Shown here in pieces: positions 1 to 7,713 of a stretch of 11,708 nt of DNA. Source of the stretch: an uncultured Alphaproteobacteria bacterium (GTDB lineage: Bacteria; Pseudomonadota; Alphaproteobacteria; Rickettsiales; UBA1997); NCBI GenBank assembly GCA_903898475.1, contig CAIUFU010000111.1, forward strand, positions 1-11,708, written 5' to 3'. Each line of letters opens with the position of its first letter. Within the stretch, counting starts at the first letter, position 1. Under the pieces are notes generated by a model, which made no database searches, was not told the origin of the DNA, and saw only the letters and a program-made list of their open reading frames with translations. The position numbers and the translations under genes were made by a program.

Positions 1-67
1 GGATATTTTTTCTTGTTCATGAACCTCCCTTGTTATTGATGACAAAGGATTGGCTCAGGATTTTTAA

Positions 68-82
68 TAAGTCAAAGACTTA
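68..82. repeat. short inverted repeat in the leader of the ankyrin gene
   Basis: TAAGTC and GACTTA form a perfect 6-bp stem around an AAA loop, ending 42 nt before the chosen start of the ankyrin-repeat gene. There is no T-run behind it, so it is not a terminator. It could be a small leader hairpin or an operator half-site pair, but an inverted repeat this short is expected by chance in AT-rich DNA. I saw no convincing -35/-10 pair in the first 118 bases. Confidence 0.25.
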
Positions 83-112
83 GGACGGGTTCTAAGAAAA
101 ACTTTTTCAACT

Positions 113-119
113 AAAGGAG
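113..119 (+). promoter_or_regulatory. ribosome binding site deciding the ankyrin gene start
   Basis: AAAGGAG ends 5 nt before the ATG at 125. The GTG at 119 is in the same frame and gives a longer reading, but its first base is part of this site, so the GTG cannot use it. The ATG at 125 is therefore the better start. Confidence 0.75.
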
Positions 120-124
120 TGAAA

Positions 125-2878
125 ATGAGAAGACTTCGTGGCGATGTGGCACTAGTCACTAATTCTGCAACTATGCAGCAGCAGACTCTTATTGGAAGCA
201 AAGTTGCAGAATTTGCCAACACCTTGCCAACTCGAGGTTTTCCATCATCAACCGCTGCTAATAAATTTTTGGAGTTGCCTGATGTGCAGCAGCAGAAAAT
301 TTTAGATCAAACTAAAATAACTATCACCAGAGCAGAATTTGATCATGCTAGAAATTTTCTAGCTCTTATCGCGCTTACCCAAGGGCAGCAGATTCCAGAG
401 CATCCATCTCAAAAAGATATTTATGTTGAACAAGGAATATTGCCGGAACGCTTGCCATTGGCCGGTGCCGGTGATCTGAAGGCGCAGATTCTAGAACTTG
501 GGCAACATATTAGCCCTGAGCATATTCAGGCTTTTTACAAAAGGTTAGTTGAGAAGAGGCCGCTGGTTTCATATTATCCAAATGATGAAACTTTGCTTCG
601 AGATGGCACAAGAATGAGAGGTGCTGGATGCTCTGGAAACTATAATCCAAGGGAATATACACTTTACTCAGAAGCTGAGTTTGCAGCGATGTTGCAGGTT
701 TCTGGCCCAACGCAATTTATTAATGACGGCAATAGGGGAAATAGTGGTCAACTCGGTAATGGTCTAAATCATGAAACCTCTGGTATTATTTCCTCACTTG
801 TGGGGATGAGATTGGAAACCAACGATATTACAATGGAGAAGACCCATGTGCTAAAGGGCAATCTTGCGCGGCTAAAAACTCAGCATCAGCAAGCTATCAG
901 AGGCTCGGGTGCTGAAGTAAGTGACTTTGGTAGAATCTCTAAAGTTAGTAGCAAATTTGTTGAGGGATATGGGAAGATTTGGCAAGAATTTTACCAAGGT
1001 CATCAGGCGGCAAATATTCAAGATGGTGCTTTTGATGGTGATGCAGCGGAATATCGACTTTATCTTTCTTATAAAAAATTTCTTGCCGACTCTGCTGCTG
1101 CAGTTGCGGGTGATGGCGAAGATAAAAAAGCCTATATTCGCATAACGGGATTAGGTGATGGAGCATGGTCTGGTGGGAAAGGACAAGAAACAAGAGAGGC
1201 CATAGGAAGAGCTGTTGCAAGAGCTTATGATGAATTAAATCCTGAACTAAAAGATAAAATTTCTGCAATTGAGTTTAGCGAATTTGGACACAGCGTATCT
1301 AGTGCCGCTTTTAGAGGTGCACCATTGCTTGAGGGGTCTGCGCCACGCCCAGCTCCTAGAGTTTCAAATGGTAATTTTGCCCATAAAATTCCTGCCGATG
1401 CTGGGCCCAATAACGTGTTATGTGTAAATTATGCTTGGGATGGGCTTAGTTATCCCGGTAATGAATATTATAATGGTCAGCTTTCCGCTTCAGGAGATCC
1501 TGCGGCAGCTTGCAGCAGCAGTATAGTTGTGTCGCAAAATCCGGTGATTAATCCGGATTTTTTAGAGAGAGTTTTGGTTGTCGAAAAAGATGGTAGAATG
1601 GTCACGTTAGGGGCGGCCCATGACACTTATTTGCACCAGTCGCAGGCAAGATTAACTGCGGAGTCACCACAAAAGTATTTTGATGATATTAGTAGAATTC
1701 TTGGGACACATCCCACTCGCGAGGTGACTAGTGCTATGAGAGAAACTGCGCTAAACCAACTGTTGGCGCAAATTCCGCCAGAGCTTGTTTACGATGTTTT
1801 TTCGCGCGCGGATGATCAGGGCAATAATCTGTTTCACAAAGCTTCTTCGGTAGCTTACGAGCCAGCACTGTTTCAGTCTGTGTTGGATAAAGTGGAAGAC
1901 GCTGGTTTTAAATCAGCAATGTTGTGCCAGCAAAATACTAGGGGAAAAACAGCTCTACATTTGGCTGCTGAAACTCAATTGGAAGGTGTGATTGGGGCAG
2001 TTTTAAATGCCGGAGGTTTTAACAATTTGCAAGATTCTCAAGGAAAATCCCCGCTGCATCATCTTGTTGGAAATCTTCCCGCGGCTCGCTTATTTGTGGA
2101 AGAAGGAAAGAAGATAAGAGCTACCGTCAATCAACAAGATAAAGATGGAAACACGCCTCTTCATCTAGTGGTGCAGGCCAGAGATAATAATACTAGCGGA
2201 GAAATTATTGAATTGCTGCTTGGCGCTGGGGCTGATGTTAATGTTAAAAATAACCGAGATGCCTCCCCATTATCTTACGCTAAAGAAAACAGGCCACAAA
2301 TCTTGAGCACTTTAGAACGATTATCATCACCTGGCTCATCTCCAAGAGGAGGGGAGGCTCAGACTCTTAGAGATGTTTACAGTAGGAGCCCTGAGCAAAT
2401 CGGGGAAGAGCAGGCGATTTTTGCTAATGCTTTAGATGAGATTAAAGGGGTGGTGAGCGAGACTTATGGAGAAATTGCTACGATTGGTGATCAAATTGTG
2501 TTAAGTAGTACGGATGGAGCTGCGACTCTTTTTGCAGGTCCTTGGCGGGATACTAGAAACAAAGAAAGGGGAATAATTTTCACCATAAGTAGCGCGGAAG
2601 GATTTCATTCTCTCTCTTTTAGCGGCGCTACCGGGACAATTACGATTCAAGATAGCAATGGTGTTAACAGGCCAGCAACATCAGAAGATGTTGAAGGTAT
2701 TCGTACAACCATGGGTGAATTGCAATCATTTCAGGAACATTCAGGTGTTTCTCAAGAGGGGGTAAAATCTTTAAAAGATTCAATTGATGCTATTGTTGCA
2801 ATAACTGAGTTAGCAAAAATTGATATTGTTGAACAGAGAGGCGACGGAAGAGGGGCGTCAGCTGGTGCTGGTAGGTGA
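125..2878 (+). CDS. large ankyrin-repeat protein with DUF4804-like N-terminal region, candidate effector
   Basis: A 917-residue protein read from the ATG at 125, preceded by a good AAAGGAG site. There is no signal peptide or membrane segment, so it is cytosolic or exported by a leaderless route such as a type IV system. Residues about 140-530 carry blocks FINDGNRGNSG (about 197), GIISSLVGMRLE (about 222), NYAWDGLSYPGNE (about 435) and LSASGDPAAA (about 453). From memory this pattern recalls DUF4804-type proteins of Legionella and other host-associated microbes; that family call is tentative and its activity is not established. Residues about 563-728 hold roughly five ankyrin repeats, with core motifs GKTALHLAAE (606), GKSPLHHLVG (640), GNTPLHLVVQ (675) and a final GAGADVNVKNN unit. 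The last 190 residues are unassigned and end in a Gly/Ala/Arg-rich tail. Ankyrin repeats bind proteins, so targeting of a host protein is plausible but inferred. The gene is monocistronic and convergent with ubiG. Confidence 0.8.
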   Translation: MRRLRGDVALVTNSATMQQQTLIGSKVAEFANTLPTRGFPSSTAANKFLELPDVQQQKILDQTKITITRAEFDHARNFLALIALTQGQQIPEHPSQKDIYVEQGILPERLPLAGAGDLKAQILELGQHISPEHIQAFYKRLVEKRPLVSYYPNDETLLRDGTRMRGAGCSGNYNPREYTLYSEAEFAAMLQVSGPTQFINDGNRGNSGQLGNGLNHETSGIISSLVGMRLETNDITMEKTHVLKGNLARLKTQHQQAIRGSGAEVSDFGRISKVSSKFVEGYGKIWQEFYQGHQAANIQDGAFDGDAAEYRLYLSYKKFLADSAAAVAGDGEDKKAYIRITGLGDGAWSGGKGQETREAIGRAVARAYDELNPELKDKISAIEFSEFGHSVSSAAFRGAPLLEGSAPRPAPRVSNGNFAHKIPADAGPNNVLCVNYAWDGLSYPGNEYYNGQLSASGDPAAACSSSIVVSQNPVINPDFLERVLVVEKDGRMVTLGAAHDTYLHQSQARLTAESPQKYFDDISRILGTHPTREVTSAMRETALNQLLAQIPPELVYDVFSRADDQGNNLFHKASSVAYEPALFQSVLDKVEDAGFKSAMLCQQNTRGKTALHLAAETQLEGVIGAVLNAGGFNNLQDSQGKSPLHHLVGNLPAARLFVEEGKKIRATVNQQDKDGNTPLHLVVQARDNNTSGEIIELLLGAGADVNVKNNRDASPLSYAKENRPQILSTLERLSSPGSSPRGGEAQTLRDVYSRSPEQIGEEQAIFANALDEIKGVVSETYGEIATIGDQIVLSSTDGAATLFAGPWRDTRNKERGIIFTISSAEGFHSLSFSGATGTITIQDSNGVNRPATSEDVEGIRTTMGELQSFQEHSGVSQEGVKSLKDSIDAIVAITELAKIDIVEQRGDGRGASAGAGR

Positions 2879-2888
2879 TAATAATTAA

Positions 2889-2914
2889 TTGCTGAAAAAT
2901 TATTTTTTCAGCAA
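2889..2914. terminator. hairpin between convergent ankyrin gene and ubiG
   Basis: TTGCTGAAAAA and TTTTTCAGCAA form a perfect 11-bp stem with a 4-nt loop. It starts 10 nt after the ankyrin gene stop and overlaps the last codons of ubiG, whose stop is at 2900-2902. Being symmetric, it could stop transcription from both sides. The T-run lies inside the stem rather than after it, with only mixed A/T sequence following on the minus strand, so termination efficiency is uncertain. Confidence 0.55.
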
Positions 2915-3601
2915 CACCGCAGCGTAATTCACATCTAAGTTCTTAGTTTCTTTCCACTCGTCATTGAGCAGATTGTAGTTAAAGCCTGTGAGGCTTTTTA
3001 GCTCAAGATTGTAGCGGCAGGCGAGTCCATTTAGCTCAGATGGTTTTACAAACTTTTTCCAATCGTGAGTGCCGTGAGGCAGCCAGCGCAAAATATATTC
3101 CGCGGCAATTTTGGCGAAGGCCAAAGATTTCAAAGTGCGATTCATTGTTGCCACAAAAAGCAAACCGTTGGGTTTTACTAACTTAGATAGGCTAGCAATA
3201 AAAGCTTCGACATCGGCCACATGTTCAATGATTTCAAGGGCGAAGACTACATCAAATTGTTCGGTTAATTCTTCAGCCGCCGCCACGCGGTAATCAATTT
3301 TTAAACCAGATTTTTGCGCGTGAATTTTTGCCACCGCAATATTTTTTTCTGAAGCGTCCACCGCAGTTACTGACGCACCCATTCTGGCGAAAGGTTCAGC
3401 AATTAATCCGCCGCCACATCCCACATCTAAAATTTTTAACTCAGAATTAATCGCAAAATATTTTTCAATTTCGCTGCGAATAAAATTAATGCGAATCGGA
3501 TTAAACTTGTGCAAAGGCTTGAATTTACCAGTTTCGCTCCACCACTCGTCGGCGATTTTAGAAAATTTTTCTACTTCTTGTGGATCAATTGTTGAGGTCA
3601 T
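2900..3601 (-). CDS. ubiG: UbiG, ubiquinone biosynthesis O-methyltransferase
   Basis: A 233-residue SAM-dependent methyltransferase that carries out both O-methylations of ubiquinone synthesis, at the cytoplasmic face of the inner membrane. The N-terminal ADEWW (residues 17-21) and the KFKPLHKFNPIR block are typical of UbiG. Motif I DVGCGGG is at 59-65, the acidic post-I site VDAS at 81-84, and EIIEHV at 123-128. The stretch KSLAFAKIAAEY through LPHGTHDW (about 157-180) matches the UbiG membrane-associating insert. Length fits the family (about 230-250). Its ATG shares one base with the era stop (TAATG) and no Shine-Dalgarno is visible, so translation probably depends on coupling to era. It is the last gene of the minus-strand operon, ending in the hairpin at 2889-2914. 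Confidence 0.95.
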   Translation of the reverse strand: MTSTIDPQEVEKFSKIADEWWSETGKFKPLHKFNPIRINFIRSEIEKYFAINSELKILDVGCGGGLIAEPFARMGASVTAVDASEKNIAVAKIHAQKSGLKIDYRVAAAEELTEQFDVVFALEIIEHVADVEAFIASLSKLVKPNGLLFVATMNRTLKSLAFAKIAAEYILRWLPHGTHDWKKFVKPSELNGLACRYNLELKSLTGFNYNLLNDEWKETKNLDVNYAAVLLKK

Positions 3602-4509
3602 TATTTTTTTGACGGTAATTTTTCAGTATCAAGTTTTTCGTAATTTTCGCTGTCATTCATCCAGTTTTTTTGCACTTTGGCAAAAAGGAAAAGGTGAATT
3701 TTGGTGCCGGCAATTTCTGCAATGTCGGCACGAGATTCTTGGCTGATTTCTTTAATCATTGAGCCGTTTTTGCCGACAATGATGCTTTTTTGGCTTTCTT
3801 TAGTGACCAAAATTGTTTGGTGAATTTTGATTTCGCCATTGCGCAAAACTTCGTAAGAATCGGTTTTAACTGCCAAAGCGTAAGGCAATTCTTGGTTCAA
3901 TTTTAAAAATAGTTTTTCGCGAGTAATTTCTGAAGCAATGAAACGCATTGGCGCGTCAGTGATTTGATCTTCGTCGTAAATCCAGCCCGGATTTAAGCAT
4001 TTTTCGCAGAGAAATTTTTTAACTTTTTCAACATTGTCTTTGGTTTCTGCAGAAATTGGGAAGATGTCTTGAAAGCCCAATTCAACAAGGCCTGCCATGA
4101 TTTCAAGAATGGTAATTTTTTTCGCCAAGTCAGTCTTGTTAATCAACATGGTGATCTGCAAATTTTCTTTTTTGAGATCTTCAATGATGCGCAAATTTTC
4201 ACGATTTAGCCCAACAGTTGCATCAATTACGAAGCAAATGTGGTCAGAGTCGCGAAGTCCTTGCCAAGCAGATTTAACAATGACGCGCTCCAAAATTTTA
4301 TCGTCACGCGGAATGAAAATTCCCGGTGTATCAATAATGATTAATTGAGTTTGCTCTTCGATTAAGATTGCCTTGATTGAGTTGCGAGTGGTTTGAACTT
4401 TCGGTGAAACGATCGAAAGTTTTTGCCCCAAAAGCGCGTTGGTAAGTGTTGATTTTCCTGCATTGGGAGCTCCAACGATTGCGATTGTTCCGTGTGTTTT
4501 ATTTTGCAT
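3601..4509 (-). CDS. era: GTPase Era
   Basis: A 302-residue GTPase of the usual Era length that binds the 3' end of 16S rRNA and assists 30S subunit assembly. All G motifs are present: G1 GAPNAGKS (13-20), the G2 threonine in TTRNSIKA (40-47), G3 DTPG (60-63), G4 NKTD (124-127) and G5 SAE (153-155). The C-terminal KH domain has its GxxG loop as GKNG (246-249). The ATG follows the stop of the DUF4276 gene after a 6-nt all-A spacer (minus strand) and has no recognisable Shine-Dalgarno. In many alphaproteobacteria era follows rnc; here it follows the ATPase/DUF4276 pair and precedes ubiG, which is an unusual neighbourhood. Confidence 0.97.
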   Translation of the reverse strand: MQNKTHGTIAIVGAPNAGKSTLTNALLGQKLSIVSPKVQTTRNSIKAILIEEQTQLIIIDTPGIFIPRDDKILERVIVKSAWQGLRDSDHICFVIDATVGLNRENLRIIEDLKKENLQITMLINKTDLAKKITILEIMAGLVELGFQDIFPISAETKDNVEKVKKFLCEKCLNPGWIYDEDQITDAPMRFIASEITREKLFLKLNQELPYALAVKTDSYEVLRNGEIKIHQTILVTKESQKSIIVGKNGSMIKEISQESRADIAEIAGTKIHLFLFAKVQKNWMNDSENYEKLDTEKLPSKK

Positions 4510-4515
4510 TTTTTT

Positions 4516-5097
4516 TTAATATTGGGATGAGGCGGTTAGGCTTTTAATGGCCTGGATGGTTTGCTGAAAGCTTACTGAGGAATTAATGTCGATATTGAGA
4601 TGGGGCGAAATTTTTTCTGACAATTCGCCTTTGGATAAAAATTTTCTGCCATCAATTTCTTTAATCATTTTAATCAACTTTTCGCTGGGTTTATTGATTT
4701 CGTCAACGTTCTTTATTTCAGATTTGTTGCGATATTTTCCTGATTTTAATCTTGGGTAAGCCTTTGAAATGGCTTCAAGATCTCCCAGAAACCAAGATTC
4801 AAGCTCTTTGCAAACAATACGAATTTTGTAAGGGCAGTGACAATTTTCTTTAATAATTTCTTCTAGCTTTTGCTTAAGCTCTTTGCAGCTGTAGTTATCT
4901 TGATCGATCGTTACTAATATTTTGGCTCCATCTACTTTGCTAACTGAAGGTAAAGTTTTCTTTAAAGCTTGTAATAGATTTTCTCTGCCGCCATGAGAAA
5001 AGATCTTAAACCTTTCTGAATCCAAAACCACTTTTGGTAAGAAAGACTCAAAGCATTTTTCAGCAGACTGTTCTTCTGTATAAATGTATAAGGTCAT
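4516..5097 (-). CDS. DUF4276 family (TOPRIM-like) protein, partner of the AAA ATPase
   Basis: A 193-residue protein. I start it at the ATG at 5097, which overlaps the TGA of the ATPase gene as ATGA. A longer reading to 5151 would run 58 bases into the ATPase gene, and its extra basic residues do not fit the family. The N-terminus LYIYTEEQSAE (acid at 8-9), IDQDNYSC (64-71) and KELESWFLGD (97-106) match the DUF4276 layout: a TOPRIM-like fold with a conserved glutamate, a DxD and the ElExWfLgD block. TOPRIM domains bind divalent metal and often cut nucleic acid, so nuclease activity is a family-based guess. DUF4276 genes often follow an AAA ATPase, as here, and relatives (RloB/AbiL-type, OLD-type, PARIS AriB) act in phage defence. 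The family call is fairly firm; the defence role is inferred. Confidence 0.8.
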   Translation of the reverse strand: MTLYIYTEEQSAEKCFESFLPKVVLDSERFKIFSHGGRENLLQALKKTLPSVSKVDGAKILVTIDQDNYSCKELKQKLEEIIKENCHCPYKIRIVCKELESWFLGDLEAISKAYPRLKSGKYRNKSEIKNVDEINKPSEKLIKMIKEIDGRKFLSKGELSEKISPHLNIDINSSVSFQQTIQAIKSLTASSQY

Positions 5098-6308
5098 TTG
5101 ATGGCGTCTTTCAGGTTTGCACCTTCGATGTAGCCGTTTCGCCACATCCATCCTAATTTATTTTCTTTGGATAATTCTTTAACCAAAGGCTGATCTTTTG
5201 CTGCTTGAATTTGGGAAAAGCCATCTTGCTTAGTTAAAAAGAAAACTTCTTCGACACTTAAGCCGTCAACAAAATCTGGCGAGTGAGTTGAAACAAAAAC
5301 CTGTCCACCACGTTGCGAATATTCGCGAATTTCTTCGCACAAGTTTTCTAGTAAATCGGGATGTAAAAAGTTTTCCGGCTCTTCAATGCAAAGAAGCGGG
5401 TGAGGTTCGGGATCGCGCAACAAAACCATGTAGGCAAACATTTTTATGGTCCCATCTGAAACGTATCTAGCTACAAACGGATCTTTAAAATTTTGGTCTT
5501 TGAAGCGTAATAGAATTCTCCCATCCTCTGTTTTGATGGCTTTTACTTCATTAATTCCAGGAATTCTTTTTGGTAATTTTTCAAGCAATTCATCAAAAGA
5601 TTCCCTGTGATGATCAAACATATTTTTGGTTACTTGTGCCAAATTATCACCAGTTCGAGATAGGTGTGCAGAGACTCCAGCGTCAGAAAGTTTTCTAGCG
5701 AATTCGATTTTAAAATCAGAAACATACCAACTTTCTAATAAAGTTCTAAAAGAGCTGATTGCTTTAAATTTCTCAAATTGACCAAGACCTTTGATAGCTA
5801 GAATATCTGGGCTGCTAACTTTTTGCTCTTCTCTTTGCGCGTCTTCAACTTTGTCAAATTGGTCTTCGTTTGTTACTGCCGAACCTTCGCCATTTGAAAA
5901 ATCAAGAAAATGCCAAGGTTTACCCGCCTTTCCCTTGCGACGATATTTTAGAATTTCTCGGGCGATGTAAGATTTTCCATTGGTTTGATTAAATCCAATT
6001 TCTATCAAATAGGTGATGAGTGGTGTTTTATCTTTATTGAAAGAGGAGTTTCTGAACTGAATTTCGAATTTAATTAAATCTTCTTTTGCATTGCATCCGC
6101 GAGAAATTACTTCTTCAAACCCGCCTCTATTCTCGATTGCCGTTGTTACGTTATTTTGGAGAGAATCGTTGAGAAAACCAAAAACATCAAAAAAAGTTGA
6201 TTTCCCAGAGCCGTTTGGTCCAAGAATAACAACCATCTGAGGAAGGTTCTTAATTTCTGCTTTCTTAAAGGTTTTAAAATTTTCTATTCGGATCGTTTCA
6301 ATTTTCAT
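5094..6308 (-). CDS. AAA family ATPase (COG4637/AAA_21-like, SMC/ABC-type)
   Basis: A 404-residue soluble ATPase of the ABC/SMC-like AAA class. The N-terminus KIETIRIENFKTFKKAEI is the usual opening of this group. Walker A is GPNGSGKST (30-38). An ABC-signature-like SDGTIKMFAY lies near 283, Walker B with the catalytic acids is LLCIEEPENFLHP (about 303-315), and the switch histidine is in STHSPDF (about 338). Between the Walker A and signature regions is a long insert with PWHFLDFSNGEG and SPDILAIKGLGQFEKF, which I recall as typical of the COG4637 ATPases paired with DUF4276 proteins. The gene starts 17 nt after the DAHP synthase stop and overlaps the DUF4276 gene by 4 nt, so the two are almost certainly made together. 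By analogy with AbiL, OLD and PARIS it would sense or gate the TOPRIM partner. All motifs look intact. No Shine-Dalgarno is visible. Confidence 0.9.
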   Translation of the reverse strand: MKIETIRIENFKTFKKAEIKNLPQMVVILGPNGSGKSTFFDVFGFLNDSLQNNVTTAIENRGGFEEVISRGCNAKEDLIKFEIQFRNSSFNKDKTPLITYLIEIGFNQTNGKSYIAREILKYRRKGKAGKPWHFLDFSNGEGSAVTNEDQFDKVEDAQREEQKVSSPDILAIKGLGQFEKFKAISSFRTLLESWYVSDFKIEFARKLSDAGVSAHLSRTGDNLAQVTKNMFDHHRESFDELLEKLPKRIPGINEVKAIKTEDGRILLRFKDQNFKDPFVARYVSDGTIKMFAYMVLLRDPEPHPLLCIEEPENFLHPDLLENLCEEIREYSQRGGQVFVSTHSPDFVDGLSVEEVFFLTKQDGFSQIQAAKDQPLVKELSKENKLGWMWRNGYIEGANLKDAIK

Positions 6309-6325
6309 AAATTGTAAAAAGTCTT

Positions 6326-7675
6326 TTAAAGTACCGAAGCCAAATCTTGCGCAATCATAAACGCTAACTCAACGCTTTGTGACGAATTTAAGCGTGGATC
6401 GCAGTGAGTGTGGTAGCGATCTTTCAAATTAAGTTCGGTAATTTGCTGATTGCCACCCAAACATTCGGTCACGTCTTGTCCCGTCATTTCAAAATGCACG
6501 CCGCCAGCGTAAGTGCCAGATGCTTTGTGAACTTGGAAGAAGGTTTTGATTTCGCTTAAAATGTCGTCGAATTTGCGAGTTTTGTAGCCGTTGGAAGATT
6601 TGATTGTGTTGCCGTGCATTGGGTCGCAAGACCAAACCACAGTGCGTCCGGCATCTCTTACTGCTTCAACTAAAGGCGGCAACATTTGTGCAACTTTGCC
6701 GGCACCCATTCTTGCAATTAAGGTGATTCTGCCAGCTTCGTTTTCAGGGTTTAAAATATCCAAAAGTCTCAACAAATCATCTTTTGAAATTGACGGTCCA
6801 ACCTTGAAAGCAATTGGGTTGCTGATGCCGCGCATGAATTCAACGTGAGCTTCATTTGGGCTGCGAGTGCGGTCGCCAATCCACAACATGTGAGCGCTTA
6901 AATCGTAGAATTTTTTGGTGTCTTTATTTTGGCGGGTGAAAGCCTCTTCGTAGTTTAAAAGCAAAGCTTCGTGTGACGTGAAGAAGCTCGCGGTTGTAAG
7001 TTGCGGCAATGATTTTGCATCAAGCCCGCAAGAGCGCATGAATTTCAAAACCTTGTTCACTTCAGCAATTACTTCTTCGGTGTGTTTTTTGCTGTTTAGG
7101 CTGTGAGCAAATTCTTCATTCCATTTATTTACTTTTTCTAAATTGCCGTAGCCGCCAAGAGCAAGTGAGCGCAGGTAATTTAGAGATGCCGCTGAGTAAA
7201 AGTAAGATTCGACTAATTTTTGTGGATCAGCAACGCGAGCGCTTTTTTCAAATTCAATCGAGTTAATGATGTCGCCGCGGTAGCTTGGCATTGTAACGCC
7301 GTCGATGGTTTCGTCATTGTCTGAGCGAGGCTTGGCGTATTGTCCGGCGATTCTTCCAACTTTAACGATTGGCTTATTTAAGCCGTGCATCAAAGCAATT
7401 GTCATTTGCATGACGGTGCGGAAAAAGTTTTTTAGATTGTCGTGAGAAAATTCTGCAAAGCTTTCAGCGCAGTCGCCGCCTTGTAGTAAGAAGGCTTTGC
7501 CTTGTGAAACTAAAGCTAGTTCGGCTTTTAATTTCTCGATTTCGTCGAATGAAACTAGCGGCGGAAATTTTTTAAGTTGTTCTTCAGTTGCTTTCAGCAA
7601 GCCTTGATTTTCGTAGGTTGGCTGTTGCTTGATGGGAAAATTACGCCAAGAGTTGACGTTCCAGTTGTTTGACAT
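6326..7675 (-). CDS. aroG: class II 3-deoxy-7-phosphoheptulonate (DAHP) synthase
   Basis: A 449-residue plant-type (class II) DAHP synthase, the usual length. It condenses phosphoenolpyruvate with erythrose 4-phosphate, the first step of the shikimate pathway, in the cytoplasm. The start WNVNSWRNFPIKQQP is characteristic. The metal-ligand cysteine is in QGGDCAESF (Cys69). KVGRIAGQYAKPRS is the substrate-binding arginine block. The other metal ligands fit the His of CDPMHGNT, the Glu of HFEMTGQDVTECLGG and the Asp of HTHCDPRLN. It is unrelated in sequence to the three E. coli class I enzymes, so the symbol aroG is used by convention. It is the first gene of the five-gene minus-strand operon, about 32 nt behind the predicted transcription start. 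Its presence means the cell probably still makes chorismate, unlike many strict intracellular bacteria. Confidence 0.96.
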   Translation of the reverse strand: MSNNWNVNSWRNFPIKQQPTYENQGLLKATEEQLKKFPPLVSFDEIEKLKAELALVSQGKAFLLQGGDCAESFAEFSHDNLKNFFRTVMQMTIALMHGLNKPIVKVGRIAGQYAKPRSDNDETIDGVTMPSYRGDIINSIEFEKSARVADPQKLVESYFYSAASLNYLRSLALGGYGNLEKVNKWNEEFAHSLNSKKHTEEVIAEVNKVLKFMRSCGLDAKSLPQLTTASFFTSHEALLLNYEEAFTRQNKDTKKFYDLSAHMLWIGDRTRSPNEAHVEFMRGISNPIAFKVGPSISKDDLLRLLDILNPENEAGRITLIARMGAGKVAQMLPPLVEAVRDAGRTVVWSCDPMHGNTIKSSNGYKTRKFDDILSEIKTFFQVHKASGTYAGGVHFEMTGQDVTECLGGNQQITELNLKDRYHTHCDPRLNSSQSVELAFMIAQDLASVL

Positions 7676-7699
7676 TAGTTGGTCTGAAATATTGATAAT
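7669..7699 (+). promoter_or_regulatory. possible promoter for the outer-membrane protein gene
   Basis: TTGACA (7669-7674) is followed after 19 bp by GATAAT (7694-7699), pointing towards the beta-barrel gene at 7861. The -35 is perfect and the -10 matches five of six bases, but the spacer is 2 bp longer than ideal and the leader would be about 155 nt. It overlaps the first codons of the divergent DAHP synthase gene. This is a weak call. Confidence 0.25.
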
Positions 7700-7713
7700 G
7701 TTGGGATGGTGGC

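Noticed and set aside
15..24. 10-bp palindrome GTTCATGAAC near the window start
   Set aside because: Too short to be meaningful alone; the upstream context is outside the window, and similarity to the palindrome at 8745 is limited to TTGTTC/GAAC.
119..124. GTG start for the ankyrin gene
   Set aside because: The GTG begins with the last base of AAAGGAG, which is correctly spaced for the ATG at 125.
945..1410. Minus-strand open frames inside the ankyrin gene
   Set aside because: His/Leu/Gln-rich low-complexity translations antisense to a well-supported gene.
5098..5151. 54-base N-terminal extension of the DUF4276 gene
   Set aside because: It lies wholly within the ATPase coding sequence, encodes basic residues atypical for the family, and the ATG at 5097 overlaps the ATPase stop as ATGA with the conserved domain starting immediately.
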